Source of the DNA: Neorhizobium populisoli
GTDB lineage: Bacteria > Pseudomonadota > Alphaproteobacteria > Rhizobiales > Rhizobiaceae
Direction of reading: 5' to 3'
Length of the DNA stretch: 64,000 nt
Assembly: GCF_019430945.1 (NCBI RefSeq)
Contig: NZ_JAHYCB010000004.1
Location: 310,001 to 374,000, forward strand
The notes beneath the pieces were generated by a model that had not been told where the DNA came from, ran no database searches, and saw only the letters and a program-made list of their open reading frames with translations. Shown here in pieces: positions 53,649 to 62,499 of the stretch. The translations under genes and the position numbers were made by a program. Position 1 is the first letter of the stretch; each line of letters starts with the position of its first letter.

Positions 53649-55151
53649 ATGACGCATCGGAAACTTCTTACAGCGCTCGCAATCGGCCTGCTCAGCAGCC
53701 AGGTTGCGCTCGCGGCCGACTTCAGGATCGGGGTTCAGGAAGACCCTGACGTTCTCGATCCTCACAAGGCCCGCACCACCGTCGGGCGGTTCGTATTCAC
53801 CTCGCTTTGCGACAAGCTGGTCGACGTTACAGACAAGCTGGAGATCGCCCCGCAGCTTGCCAGTTCCTGGTCCTGGAGCGATGACAACAAGACGCTGACG
53901 TTCAAGCTGCGCACCGATGTCGAGTTTCATGACGGCACGAAATTCGATGCCGCTGCCGCAAAAGCCAATCTTGACCGGGCCATGACGCTGCCGGACAGCC
54001 TGCGCAAGAGCGAGCTGGTCTCGGTCGCAAGCGTCGAGGTCGTCGATCCGGCAACGGTTGCCGTACATCTGAAACAGCCCGATGCCACGCTTCTGGCGCA
54101 GTTGACCGACCGTGCAGGCATGATGATGTCGCCCGCGACATTCAGCAATCCGGAACTCGGCGCCAAGCCGGTCTGCTCCGGCCCCTACAAGTTCGTCTCG
54201 CGCACCCAGAACGACCGTATCGTGCTGGAGAAATTCGACAAATACCGCGACGCCAAGGACTATTTCTACGACCGGATCATCTTCCTTCCGATCCCCGATA
54301 CGACGGTGCGCCTCGCCAACCTTCAGGCCGGCGATATCGATCTGGTCGAGCGCCTCAACCCGTCCGATGCGGATGCGGTCAAGGCCGACAAGCGGCTGAA
54401 ATTCATTGCCCTGTCGAGCTTGGGTTATCAGAGCATCGTCATCAATGTCGGTTCGGGCCAGGGCGCCAATAGCCCGCTCGGCAAGGACAAGCTGGTGCGC
54501 CAGGCGTTCCAGGCGGCGATCGGTCGCGATATCATCAACGACGTGCTTGGCCACGGACTTTTCGAGCCGGCGCAGACGCCGTTCCCGCTGGCGAGCACCT
54601 ATTACGACAAGAATTATCCGGTCACGAAGCGGGATGTGGCGAAGGCCAAGGCCCTTTTGGCTGAGGCGAAACAGCCTGAAGTCGCCTTCGAGCTTTCGTT
54701 CGGCAACACGACCATCACGGCGGCTCTCGCCGAAATGATCCAGGCAATGGCCGCGGAAGCCGGTTTCAAGATCAGCCTTCGCCCGATGGATTTCACCGCC
54801 ATGCTGGCGGAAATGCAGAAGGGTAATTTCCAGGCGTCGCTTAGCGGCTGGTCCGGCCGTATCGATCCTGACGGCAACATTTACCAGTTCGTAGCCTGCA
54901 AGGGCGCCCAGAACGATCCGAAATATTGCAATCCGGAAGTTGATCGTCTTCTGAACGAAGCCCGCAGCACGCCGGATGTCGAAAAGCGCAAGGCCTTCTA
55001 CACCCAGGCTTCGGCAATCCTTCAGAGCGACCTGCCTTACATCTACACCTATTATTCGCCGCTGGTTTATGCCGTCTCGGCAAAGGTAGCGAACTTCAAG
55101 GCCTACCCGGACGGCATGATCCGCCTTCGCGGCGTGAAGCCGGCGCAGTGA
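53649..55151 (+). CDS. Peptide-type ABC substrate-binding protein (family 5), orphan
   Basis: 500 residues from ATG 53649 (MTHRKLLTALAIGLLSSQVALA signal peptide). Mature protein begins ADFRIGVQEDPDVLDPHKAR. It shares long runs with the protein at 25784-27289, for example KANLDRA-TLPDS-RKSEL, the CSGPYKFVSR block, IPDTTVRLANL and GWSGR-DPDGN, so the two are clear paralogues. No permease or ATPase gene of the peptide class is adjacent: the ABC genes that follow on the other strand are the sugar type. Confidence 0.9.
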   Translation: MTHRKLLTALAIGLLSSQVALAADFRIGVQEDPDVLDPHKARTTVGRFVFTSLCDKLVDVTDKLEIAPQLASSWSWSDDNKTLTFKLRTDVEFHDGTKFDAAAAKANLDRAMTLPDSLRKSELVSVASVEVVDPATVAVHLKQPDATLLAQLTDRAGMMMSPATFSNPELGAKPVCSGPYKFVSRTQNDRIVLEKFDKYRDAKDYFYDRIIFLPIPDTTVRLANLQAGDIDLVERLNPSDADAVKADKRLKFIALSSLGYQSIVINVGSGQGANSPLGKDKLVRQAFQAAIGRDIINDVLGHGLFEPAQTPFPLASTYYDKNYPVTKRDVAKAKALLAEAKQPEVAFELSFGNTTITAALAEMIQAMAAEAGFKISLRPMDFTAMLAEMQKGNFQASLSGWSGRIDPDGNIYQFVACKGAQNDPKYCNPEVDRLLNEARSTPDVEKRKAFYTQASAILQSDLPYIYTYYSPLVYAVSAKVANFKAYPDGMIRLRGVKPAQ

Positions 55152-55159
55152 TCTGAAGG

Positions 55160-55186
55160 CCGGCCGGGGTTCACCTCTCCGGCCGG
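55160..55186. terminator. Bidirectional terminator-like palindrome
   Basis: CCGGCCGG at 55160-55167 and again at 55179-55186 (self-complementary), an 11-base loop, then TTTCC. It lies between convergent stops at 55151 and 55202. Confidence 0.65.
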
Positions 55187-55201
55187 TTTCCTACCGGAAT
55201 A

Positions 55202-56260
55202 TCAGTCCATCCGCCTGCCTTCACCGTCGAACAGGTGAATGTGTTGCGCGGGGAAAGACACCGCGATCTCTCCGCCCATGTTAAGCGCCTGCCGGTCGAG
55301 CGTGAATACCTTGACTGGAACGCCGTGCACCGAGAGATGCAGGATGATGCCGAAACCGGTCGGCTCGGCCAGTTCGACCTTTGCCGCAATGCCCGTGCCA
55401 TCCGTCGCAATCGTCATATGCTCCGGCCGGATGCCGAGCGTCAGATTGCTTCCCTCTGTGACCGGCGCGGGCGATTTCAGCGCGATCCGGCTGCCATCCT
55501 TCAGGAACGCTGCGCCTTCCCGATAGATGATGTCGAGGAAATTCATTCCCGGCGAACCGATGAAGCCGGCCACAAACAGATTGGCGGGGCGGTCGTAGAG
55601 TTCGAGAGGGCTGCCGACCTGCTGTACCACGCCACCATGCATGGCGACGATACGGTCGGCCAGCGTCATCGCCTCGATCTGGTCGTGCGTGACATAGATT
55701 GAGGTGGCCTTCAGGTCGGCATGCATCTTCTTGATTTCGGCGCGCATCTGCTCGCGCAGGCGGGCGTCGAGATTGGAAAGCGGTTCGTCGAAGAGGAAGG
55801 CTTTCGGTTCGCGGACGATCGCGCGGCCCATCGCGACGCGCTGGCGCTGGCCGCCGGAAAGCGCCTTCGGGCGGCGTTCCAGAAGCGGTTCGAGCCCAAG
55901 CTTCGATGCCGCGCCGGCGACGGCCGCGCCGATCTTTTCCTTGGCCGTTTTGCGCAGCCGCAGGCTGTAGCTCATGTTGCCGGCGACGTTCATATGTGGA
56001 TAGAGCGCATAGGACTGGAAGACCATGGCGATGTCCCGGTCCTTCGGGTGCCGCTCGTTGACGCGGCTGCCGTCGATGCGGATCTCGCCTCGGCTGACGT
56101 CCTCCAGGCCGGCGATCATCCGCAGAAGCGTGGATTTTCCGCAGCCGGAGGGGCCGACCAGCACGATGAATTCTCCATCGCGGATATCTAGGTCGATGCC
56201 ATGCAGGACTGAAACATGGCCGTAGGATTTTTCGAGCTTTTCGATCTGAATGGATGCCAT
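55202..56260 (-). CDS. Sugar-type ABC ATPase (UgpC/MalK class)
   Basis: 352 residues. Walker A GPSGCGKST at 36-44, MVFQSYALYPHMNVAGNMSYSLRL Q-loop region, LSGGQRQRVAMGRAI signature, FLFDEPLSNLDARLR Walker B and YVTHDQIEAMTLADRI H-loop, then OB-type regulatory domains (LTLGIRPEHM). Such ATPases often serve several CUT1 importers. It is last in the minus-strand operon, 4 bases after the MalG-type permease stop. Confidence 0.94.
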   Translation of the reverse strand: MASIQIEKLEKSYGHVSVLHGIDLDIRDGEFIVLVGPSGCGKSTLLRMIAGLEDVSRGEIRIDGSRVNERHPKDRDIAMVFQSYALYPHMNVAGNMSYSLRLRKTAKEKIGAAVAGAASKLGLEPLLERRPKALSGGQRQRVAMGRAIVREPKAFLFDEPLSNLDARLREQMRAEIKKMHADLKATSIYVTHDQIEAMTLADRIVAMHGGVVQQVGSPLELYDRPANLFVAGFIGSPGMNFLDIIYREGAAFLKDGSRIALKSPAPVTEGSNLTLGIRPEHMTIATDGTGIAAKVELAEPTGFGIILHLSVHGVPVKVFTLDRQALNMGGEIAVSFPAQHIHLFDGEGRRMD

Positions 56261-56264
56261 GTGA

Positions 56265-57095
56265 CTAACCTTTGACCGCGCCGGCCGTCAGGCCTTGGAC
56301 GAGATAACGCTGGATGAGAAGGAAGAAGAGCCCGGCCGGGATGAGAGCCATCACGCCGGCCGCCATCATCTGACCGAAGTCGACCGAGAATTTCGACACG
56401 AAGGTCAGGAGCCCGACCGGGAAGGTCGCAGCGTCGTTGCCATTGATCAGCATCAGCGCGAAAAGCAACTCACTCCAGGCGGCGGTGAAGACGAAACCAA
56501 GCGTCGCGGCAATGCCGGGCAGCGTCAAAGGCAGGATGATCTGCCGGAAGGCCACGAATTTCGTCGCCCCGTCGATCATTGCCGCCTCTTCCAGATCCTT
56601 CGGAATGCCGTCGAAGAAGGACTGCATCAGGAAGGTCGCGAAGGGCACGTTGAAGGCAGAATAAACGATGACCAGTCCCGTCAGGCTGTTGGTGAGGCCG
56701 AGCGGCGAGAGGATCTTGAAGATCGGCGCGACCAGCATGACGAGCGGAAACATCTGGGTCAGCAGCATCAGGGCGATGATGGCGTATTTGGCCCGGAAGC
56801 TGAAGCGCGAGAGGGCGTACCCGGAAAGTGATGCGCAGGCTGTGACGACCACGGCCGTCGATGCCGAGACAATCAGGCTGTTCTTGAAGAAGGTCGGGAA
56901 GGCGCTGTGCCGCAGGACGAAGGCATAATGATCGAATGTCGTGCGCGACGGCCACATCCGCACCCCTTCGGAATACAGAAGATCGTTCGGCGTCACCGAC
57001 ACTTTCAGCAGCCAGAACAGCGGGAAGAGCGCGAAGGCGATATAGCAGAGGATTGCCAGACGATGTGCGACGGTCGGCAGAAGGGATTGCTTCAT
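56265..57095 (-). CDS. CUT1-type ABC permease (MalG class)
   Basis: 276 residues, six helices, with the EAA loop DLEEAAMIDGATKFVAFRQIILPLTLPGI near 175-203. The N-terminus (LFWLLKVSVTPNDLLY) is typical of CUT1 second permeases. It forms the channel with the MalF-type permease whose stop lies 4 bases upstream. Confidence 0.93.
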   Translation of the reverse strand: MKQSLLPTVAHRLAILCYIAFALFPLFWLLKVSVTPNDLLYSEGVRMWPSRTTFDHYAFVLRHSAFPTFFKNSLIVSASTAVVVTACASLSGYALSRFSFRAKYAIIALMLLTQMFPLVMLVAPIFKILSPLGLTNSLTGLVIVYSAFNVPFATFLMQSFFDGIPKDLEEAAMIDGATKFVAFRQIILPLTLPGIAATLGFVFTAAWSELLFALMLINGNDAATFPVGLLTFVSKFSVDFGQMMAAGVMALIPAGLFFLLIQRYLVQGLTAGAVKG

Positions 57096-57099
57096 GGTC

Positions 57100-58035
57100 T
57101 CAATCCTTGTTCAGCAATGTCTGCCGCAGCAGGATGATCAGCATCGAATAGGCAAGCAGGAGGACGAGCAGCACCAGCGCAATGGCCGATGCGTAGCCGA
57201 AATCGAGCGCCTTGAAGGCCTGGGTAAAGATATAGCTCGCGACGATCTGGGTACGGTCTGCCGGGCCGCCGCCGGTCATCACGACGATGAGATCGGCGAA
57301 GTTGGAGATCCAGACCGTGCGGAGCAGTACGGTAATGGCGATGGTCGGGGCGAGAAACGGCAGGGTGATCGACAGGAAGCGCTGGAACCAGTTGGCGCCG
57401 TCGATCGAAGCGGCCTCGTAAAGATCGCGCGGGATTGCCTGCAGCGCCGCAAGCAGGGTGATGGCGAAGAACGGAATGCCCCACCAGACATTGGCGATGA
57501 TCGGTCCCCACATGGCGTAGTGCGGATCGGAGAGGATATTGCCCGGCTGGTCCATCAGGCCAAGCCCGAACAGCCAGTGCGGTATCGGTCCGATCACCGG
57601 ATTGAAAAGCCAGGCCCAGTTGAGGCCGGCAAGGAAGGACGGCACCGCCCAGGGCAGGAAGACCAGCGCCTGGACAAGGCCTCTGCCCCAGAACGGCTTG
57701 TCCAGAAGCAGGGCGAGAACGAGCCCGAAGAAGAACTGAAGCACGACGGACGCGCCGGTCCACCACAGTGTGTTCCTCAAGGCTCCGTAGAAAGCCGGAT
57801 CTTCGGAGAGCGTCCGAAAATGCTCTAGTCCGATGAAGCCTCCCGAGAAAGGGTTGAGCAGCTGGATATCCCGGAAGGCATAGGAAATGCCGATCACCAG
57901 CGGCACCAGCATGACCACGATAATCAGGATCAGCGATGGCGCGCTGTAGAGATAAGGCTCGGAGGCGTGAGCGAGACGCGTCAGCCACGGCCTGCGGTCG
58001 TGACGCCTGCCAAGCGTATCGGCGGTCATGGTCAT
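57100..58035 (-). CDS. CUT1-type ABC permease (MalF class)
   Basis: 311 residues from ATG 58033-58035, or MTADTLGRR at 58027-58029. Six helices with EAA loop DLYEAASIDGANWFQRFLSITLPFLAPTI. It follows the binding-protein gene after a 237-base gap filled by a palindromic repeat. Confidence 0.93.
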   Translation of the reverse strand: MTMTADTLGRRHDRRPWLTRLAHASEPYLYSAPSLILIIVVMLVPLVIGISYAFRDIQLLNPFSGGFIGLEHFRTLSEDPAFYGALRNTLWWTGASVVLQFFFGLVLALLLDKPFWGRGLVQALVFLPWAVPSFLAGLNWAWLFNPVIGPIPHWLFGLGLMDQPGNILSDPHYAMWGPIIANVWWGIPFFAITLLAALQAIPRDLYEAASIDGANWFQRFLSITLPFLAPTIAITVLLRTVWISNFADLIVVMTGGGPADRTQIVASYIFTQAFKALDFGYASAIALVLLVLLLAYSMLIILLRQTLLNKD

Positions 58036-58077
58036 CGGTGGTCGGCTTTCCGTGTGTTTTCAACTGGCGGCATACCT

Positions 58078-58252
58078 GCAGCCCTCTCACCCGGCCTCCG
58101 CTCCGCTCGGCCACCCTCTCTCCCCGAGAGGAGAGGAGGGATAGAGACGTCGCGCCACCCGTGTCTCCTCCGTCAGAGAAGAATTTCGGCGGTGCCGCAT
58201 ATTCCCTTCTCTCCATCGGGGAGAAGGTGCCGGCAGGCGGATGAGGGGGCTC
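58078..58252. repeat. RIME/REP-like palindromic repeat between binding-protein and permease genes
   Basis: Several hairpins, including CTCTCTCCCCGAGAGGAGAG (around 58115-58134) and CCCTTCTCTCCATCGGGGAGAAGG (58204-58227). The block at 58219-58250 is nearly identical to 38200-38231. It sits in the same place in its operon as the repeat at 38121-38232. Confidence 0.75.
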
Positions 58253-58272
58253 CGGGTTCGAAGCCTACCCGC

Positions 58273-59529
58273 TTACTTCTTGGCCAGGAACTTCTGTTGC
58301 GCCTTGGTCAGATAAGCGGCCCATTGGTCGGCAAGCTGCTTTGCCGTAATGTCGCCCAGCATCGCCTGCTGCGAGGTCTTGATGGCGATCGAATCCTTGA
58401 AGAGCGCGAACTCTTCGAGATAGGTCGGCATCACGGTCGGCACGGTGTTCGGGTCGGCCAGTTCCTCGAACCAGCCCTTGAACTGGTCACCGGCATAGAA
58501 GGGGTCCTTCTCGGCGGATGTATAGGCCGGCAGGGCGCCGATCTTCTTGTTCCACTCGAGATTGCCTTCCTTGCCTTCGAGCGTGGCGATCAGCTTCCAG
58601 GAAAGGTCCTTGTTCTTGGTGGAAGAGAACATCGACCAGCCGGCGTAACCGATGGTCGGATAGGACTTGCCGGCCGGGCCCTTCGGCAGCGGCATGACAC
58701 CGAAATCTTCCTTCTTCATGCGCTCGGCAATGGCGATCAGTGCATCCGGATCCTGGTCGAGGAAGGCGCAGGTGCCGGAATAGAAGCCGGCGACGACTTC
58801 GTTGAAGCCCCAGTTGACGCTGTCCTTCGGCGCATAACCCTTCTTGTAGAGATCGACCATCCACTCGATGCCCTTTGCCCAGCCTTCGCTGTTCATGGTC
58901 GAGGTGCCGTCTTCCTTGAAGTATTTGTTGTCGCCGGCCATGGATGCGGCAAAGATCATCCAGCCATTCAGGCCGCCTGGGCCGCCGCGCATGCAGTAAC
59001 CGTATTTGCCCGGCAGCTTGGAAACGGCTTCGGAAGCCTTGGTGAAGTCCGCCATGCTCTTCGGCGGTTCCTTGACGCCGGCCTGCTCGAGCAGCTTCTT
59101 GTTGTAGAACATGGCGCGCAGATAGAAGCCGTAAGGCAGCATATAGGCGGTCTTCTTGACGTCGCGGCCGAGTTCCAGCGCCCGCGGGGTCAGTTCCTTG
59201 GTATGCTCCCACTTGGCTAGATAGGGCTCCAGGCTCTCCAGCATGCCGTTATTGGCATAAAGCGACAGCCAGGTATCCGGCATTTCCATCACGTCCGGCT
59301 TGTCGCCGGCCGACACCATGGTGGCGAATTTCTGGAAAGCTTCGTTCCAAGGCAGCGAGATGATCTCGACCTTGGTGCCGGGATTTTCCTTCTCGAACTT
59401 GCCGACGATCGACTTCAGCGTCTCGGTGCGTTCCGGGCTGGTGATCACCTCGACCAGCTTGAGGTTTTCTGCCATCGCGCTGCCGGCCATCAGCATCGCG
59501 AGGAATGCAGTCGTAATCAGTGTTTTCAT
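58273..59529 (-). CDS. CUT1-type ABC substrate-binding protein
   Basis: 418 residues from ATG 59527-59529. Signal peptide MKTLITTAFLAMLMAGSAMA, then ENLKLVEVITSPERTETLKSIVGKFEKENPGTKVEIISLPWNEAFQKF, the start of a family 1 (maltose-like) binding protein; the PTIGYAGWSMFSSTKNKDLSWKLI stretch is also typical. Ligand is not readable from sequence; the neighbouring PLP lyase argues that it may be an amino-acid-derived compound rather than a plain sugar. Confidence 0.92.
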   Translation of the reverse strand: MKTLITTAFLAMLMAGSAMAENLKLVEVITSPERTETLKSIVGKFEKENPGTKVEIISLPWNEAFQKFATMVSAGDKPDVMEMPDTWLSLYANNGMLESLEPYLAKWEHTKELTPRALELGRDVKKTAYMLPYGFYLRAMFYNKKLLEQAGVKEPPKSMADFTKASEAVSKLPGKYGYCMRGGPGGLNGWMIFAASMAGDNKYFKEDGTSTMNSEGWAKGIEWMVDLYKKGYAPKDSVNWGFNEVVAGFYSGTCAFLDQDPDALIAIAERMKKEDFGVMPLPKGPAGKSYPTIGYAGWSMFSSTKNKDLSWKLIATLEGKEGNLEWNKKIGALPAYTSAEKDPFYAGDQFKGWFEELADPNTVPTVMPTYLEEFALFKDSIAIKTSQQAMLGDITAKQLADQWAAYLTKAQQKFLAKK

Positions 59530-59561
59530 TTGTCTTCTCCCAGTTGTTATTGGTTGATGCT

Positions 59562-60728
59562 TTAAGTGGCGACGGCGATCGCCTCCTGAAGATCGCTCCA
59601 CAGAGCCTCGGTTCCCTCGAGGCCGACATGGAGGCGGACTGACCGCGCATGAATGCCAAAGGCATGCGCGGAATTCGGCTGGGCCTTCTGCTGCAGCACC
59701 ACTTCGCCTGGTACGATCAGGCTTTCGTGGCCGCCCCAGCTGACGCCGAGCTTGAACAGTTTGAGATGATCGGCAAAGGCGCGGATATCGACGCCCTCAC
59801 GGAAGATGAACGAGAACAGGCCCGATGTGCCGTTGAGGCCGGCCGGAAGCCGGTTCGCCAGGCCCGGATGACAGACCTGCTCGACGATATCGAGTTCCTG
59901 CAAGCGGCGGGCGATATCGAGTGCGGCGGCCTGATGCGCCTTCATGCGGATCGGCAGGGTTCTGAGGCCGCGGATCAGCAGCCAGGCATCGAAGGGCGAC
60001 AGCTTGCCGCCGAGATAGGGATAGGTTTCCGCCTTCAGCCGGGCGATCATGTCCTTTGAGCCGGCAACGACGCCGGCGACGACATCGCTATGGCCGCCGA
60101 GATATTTCGAGGCCGAATGGATGACGAGATCGACGCCGAGCGTGATCGGCCGCTGGAAGAACGGGCTCGCCCAGCTATTGTCGATCATCGAGACGACGCC
60201 GTGTTTTTTGGCGAGCGCCGCGAGTGCCCCGACATCGTGGGTCTCCATTACCCAGCTCGTCGGGCTTTCCATGTAGAAGACCTTGGCGCCCGGCAGCGCC
60301 TTGGCGACCGCTTCCTCGTCGCGGCCGTCGACATAGGTCACCTCGACCTTCATCCGCTTGAGAATGGTGCCGAACAGCCGGAACGCGTCCGGATAGACAT
60401 GTTTGACCGCGACGATCCGGTCGCCCGGTTCGACGAAGCTCAGCACGGCCGACGAGATCGCCGACATGCCGCTCGCAAAACCGAGCGCATCTTCCGCGCC
60501 CTCGAGTTTCGCTAGCATCTGTTCGAAAGCCCGCACCGTCGGGTTGAGGCCGCGCGTATAGATTGGCCGCACCTTCTCGCCGCGATAGGACGAGATCATG
60601 TCGTCATAGTCGGAGAAGGTGAAAAGCGACGTCTGGAAGATCGGCGGCACCACCGCTTCGGCATAATTGCCGTCGTCATGAGCGGTGATCAGCGAAGCGA
60701 GTTCGAACGGGTCGAGGCCGTCAGTCAT
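59562..60728 (-). CDS. PLP-dependent Cys/Met-metabolism lyase (cystathionine gamma-lyase class)
   Basis: 388 residues. Fold-type I enzyme: VRAFEQMLAKLEGAEDALGFASGMSAIS at about 65-92, YMESPTSWVMETHDVGALAALAKKHGVVSMIDNSWASPFFQRP, and the PLP lysine in HSASKYLGGHSDVVAG near 207. Members catalyse beta or gamma elimination or replacement on sulfur amino acids. It is encoded between its FadR regulator (4-base overlap) and a sugar-type importer, so it probably acts on the imported compound rather than in methionine synthesis. Confidence 0.9.
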   Translation of the reverse strand: MTDGLDPFELASLITAHDDGNYAEAVVPPIFQTSLFTFSDYDDMISSYRGEKVRPIYTRGLNPTVRAFEQMLAKLEGAEDALGFASGMSAISSAVLSFVEPGDRIVAVKHVYPDAFRLFGTILKRMKVEVTYVDGRDEEAVAKALPGAKVFYMESPTSWVMETHDVGALAALAKKHGVVSMIDNSWASPFFQRPITLGVDLVIHSASKYLGGHSDVVAGVVAGSKDMIARLKAETYPYLGGKLSPFDAWLLIRGLRTLPIRMKAHQAAALDIARRLQELDIVEQVCHPGLANRLPAGLNGTSGLFSFIFREGVDIRAFADHLKLFKLGVSWGGHESLIVPGEVVLQQKAQPNSAHAFGIHARSVRLHVGLEGTEALWSDLQEAIAVAT

Positions 60729-61432
60729 TTGGACATTTCCTTGATATCTTCCTCGACGATTTCGAGGATCTTCAGTGTCTCTCCTCGCGCCGCTTCCGGG
60801 TCTTGCGCAGCAATCGCGTTAAACAGCGTGCGGTGGTAGGGGAAGGATCGGCGGGCGAAATCGAAACGTTCGAAAGGATGGCTCCAGAAGCGCTCGAAGG
60901 TCTCGCGCATCTGCTCGAGCAACTGACGGAACAACGGATTATGGGACGCGTCGTAGACGGCCAGATGGAAGGCCAGGTCTTCGGGGCCTGACGCGCCCTT
61001 TTCATGATGGACGCGTTCCATCTCTTCCAGACGCGCTTCGATGATCTTCAGATCCTCGGTTGTCCGCATCTGGGCTGCGACCATGCCGGCCTCACATTCC
61101 AGTCCGCGCCGCACCTGCAGCGTCTGCAACAATGCATCGCGCAGGTTTGCGGTGTCGAGCGACAGCGGCATGTGAATGGTGCGCCGGGAAATCGGCTTCA
61201 GCAGGTAGTTTCCGCTTCCCTTGCGGGATTCGACGACGCCGAGCGCCTGGAACTGGCTGATGGCCTCGCGGATGGTGGAGCGCCCGACACCCAGCGCCGC
61301 CATCAATTCCCGCTCCGCCGGAAGCCGGTCTCCGGCCTTCAGATCGGCATCCTCGACATAATCGGCCAGCGCGTCGCCGACTTGGCGGGCCCGGTCGATC
61401 GGCGGCAGGGAGGGGATCAAAGGCTTGTTCAT
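60725..61432 (-). CDS. FadR/GntR-family regulator (FCD domain)
   Basis: 235 residues. Winged helix at about 10-75 (LKAGDRLPAERELMAALGVGRSTIREAISQFQALGVVESRKGSGNYLL), then FCD domain with metal-type residues (DLAFHLAVYDASHNPLFRQLL; YHRTLFNAI). First gene of the operon that includes the PLP lyase and CUT1 importer, so autoregulation of the whole unit is likely. Confidence 0.92.
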   Translation of the reverse strand: MNKPLIPSLPPIDRARQVGDALADYVEDADLKAGDRLPAERELMAALGVGRSTIREAISQFQALGVVESRKGSGNYLLKPISRRTIHMPLSLDTANLRDALLQTLQVRRGLECEAGMVAAQMRTTEDLKIIEARLEEMERVHHEKGASGPEDLAFHLAVYDASHNPLFRQLLEQMRETFERFWSHPFERFDFARRSFPYHRTLFNAIAAQDPEAARGETLKILEIVEEDIKEMSK

Positions 61433-61442
61433 GGCGCTCGGA

Positions 61443-61464
61443 ATTGGTCTGACATCTGATCAAT
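61443..61464. promoter_or_regulatory. Candidate FadR-type operator
   Basis: ATTGGTC (61443-61449) and GATCAAT (61458-61464) form an inverted repeat with 6 of 7 pairs, 11 bases before the regulator's start. The central TGGTCTGAC resembles the TGGTC-type half-sites known for FadR-subfamily repressors. Confidence 0.5.
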
Positions 61465-61645
61465 AAAATACCGGCGGAAATCGCTTGTCAACGAGAAGGT
61501 CGCAAAACTTTCATGTGGGTGAGAGTAAGGATTTTGGCCTCAAGCGGCCTGCACGTCACAGCATGGGCAAACCGCACGCTTCTCGTTTACATCGCTTAAG
61601 GCCTGGCCTAGTGGTGACCAGAATCTTTGAGATTGAGGCAGAACC

Positions 61646-62254
61646 ATGTTGATCAAGCAGACCGACTATCATCGTATCTACCGGGTCATCCACAGCCTGC
61701 TGGTCAACGAGAACGCAAATCCCGCAACCGCCTCGATGTATTTCAGCACGTTCGGGGCCTTCATCCTCAAGCAGCACTACAAGCTCGATGCGATACCCAA
61801 AGGTGGCCTGGCGGCTTATAATCTCGGTGGCAAGGTGATGCTGTTTGCCGACCATCGCGAGGACGGCTACGTGACCGGCGCCGGCGAGAACTTCCATTGC
61901 TGGGTCGAGGCAAACGGTTGGGCGATCGATTTTATGGCGCCGGCTTTTTCGGAAAGCGCAAAGGAGCTTTCCCTGCCGTCGAAGATGTTCCAGCGGCCGC
62001 TTTCGTCGATGGCACCCTCTATCAATGATCTCAACGGTTCCGGGGACTTCTTCTATCAGTCCGAACCGGAAGCGACCGCCCGCCGTTTTGCCGACTGGCA
62101 CAAACAGGCGATGATTGGCGATCTGGCGACGGTTGCGGCCCAGTGGTTTCGCAAATCGCCGAAACAGATGCCCGCCTCGCTATCCGCTCAGGGCCGAGGT
62201 GGAGAGCTTAAAAGCATTCCGCTGACCGGCAACCCGCTCAGCGGCTCCTGGTAA
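61646..62254 (+). CDS. DUF2026 protein, papain-like fold suspected
   Basis: 202 residues. Single soluble domain with a central GENFHCWVEANGWAIDFMAPAF, which places Cys-His and Asp residues as in transglutaminase/papain-like folds, although the order differs from true cysteine peptidases. I recognise it as the DUF2026 family; no function is known. Monocistronic, with a GAGGCAGAA ribosome site. Confidence 0.75.
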   Translation: MLIKQTDYHRIYRVIHSLLVNENANPATASMYFSTFGAFILKQHYKLDAIPKGGLAAYNLGGKVMLFADHREDGYVTGAGENFHCWVEANGWAIDFMAPAFSESAKELSLPSKMFQRPLSSMAPSINDLNGSGDFFYQSEPEATARRFADWHKQAMIGDLATVAAQWFRKSPKQMPASLSAQGRGGELKSIPLTGNPLSGSW

Positions 62255-62499
62255 GGCGGCCGCTCGGCTTGTGCGACGTTACCCTGCGGCAGTGGCGTCG
62301 ATCGGTGGAAAGGTTTTTCGCAATGAAGTGGCAGGCGGGTCTGGTCTGTCTTTTCAAGGCGGTTCGGTGCTGATCTATTCCTGCAGCCGGTTTGGACGTG
62401 ATGAGCGGCCTATAAGCTTCGCCGTCTCGCCTGATCCGCGTTCCCAATTCCGAGGCCGCAACTCGCGGCCGTCCACCCTGCAGGTCATGGAGAAATCGA

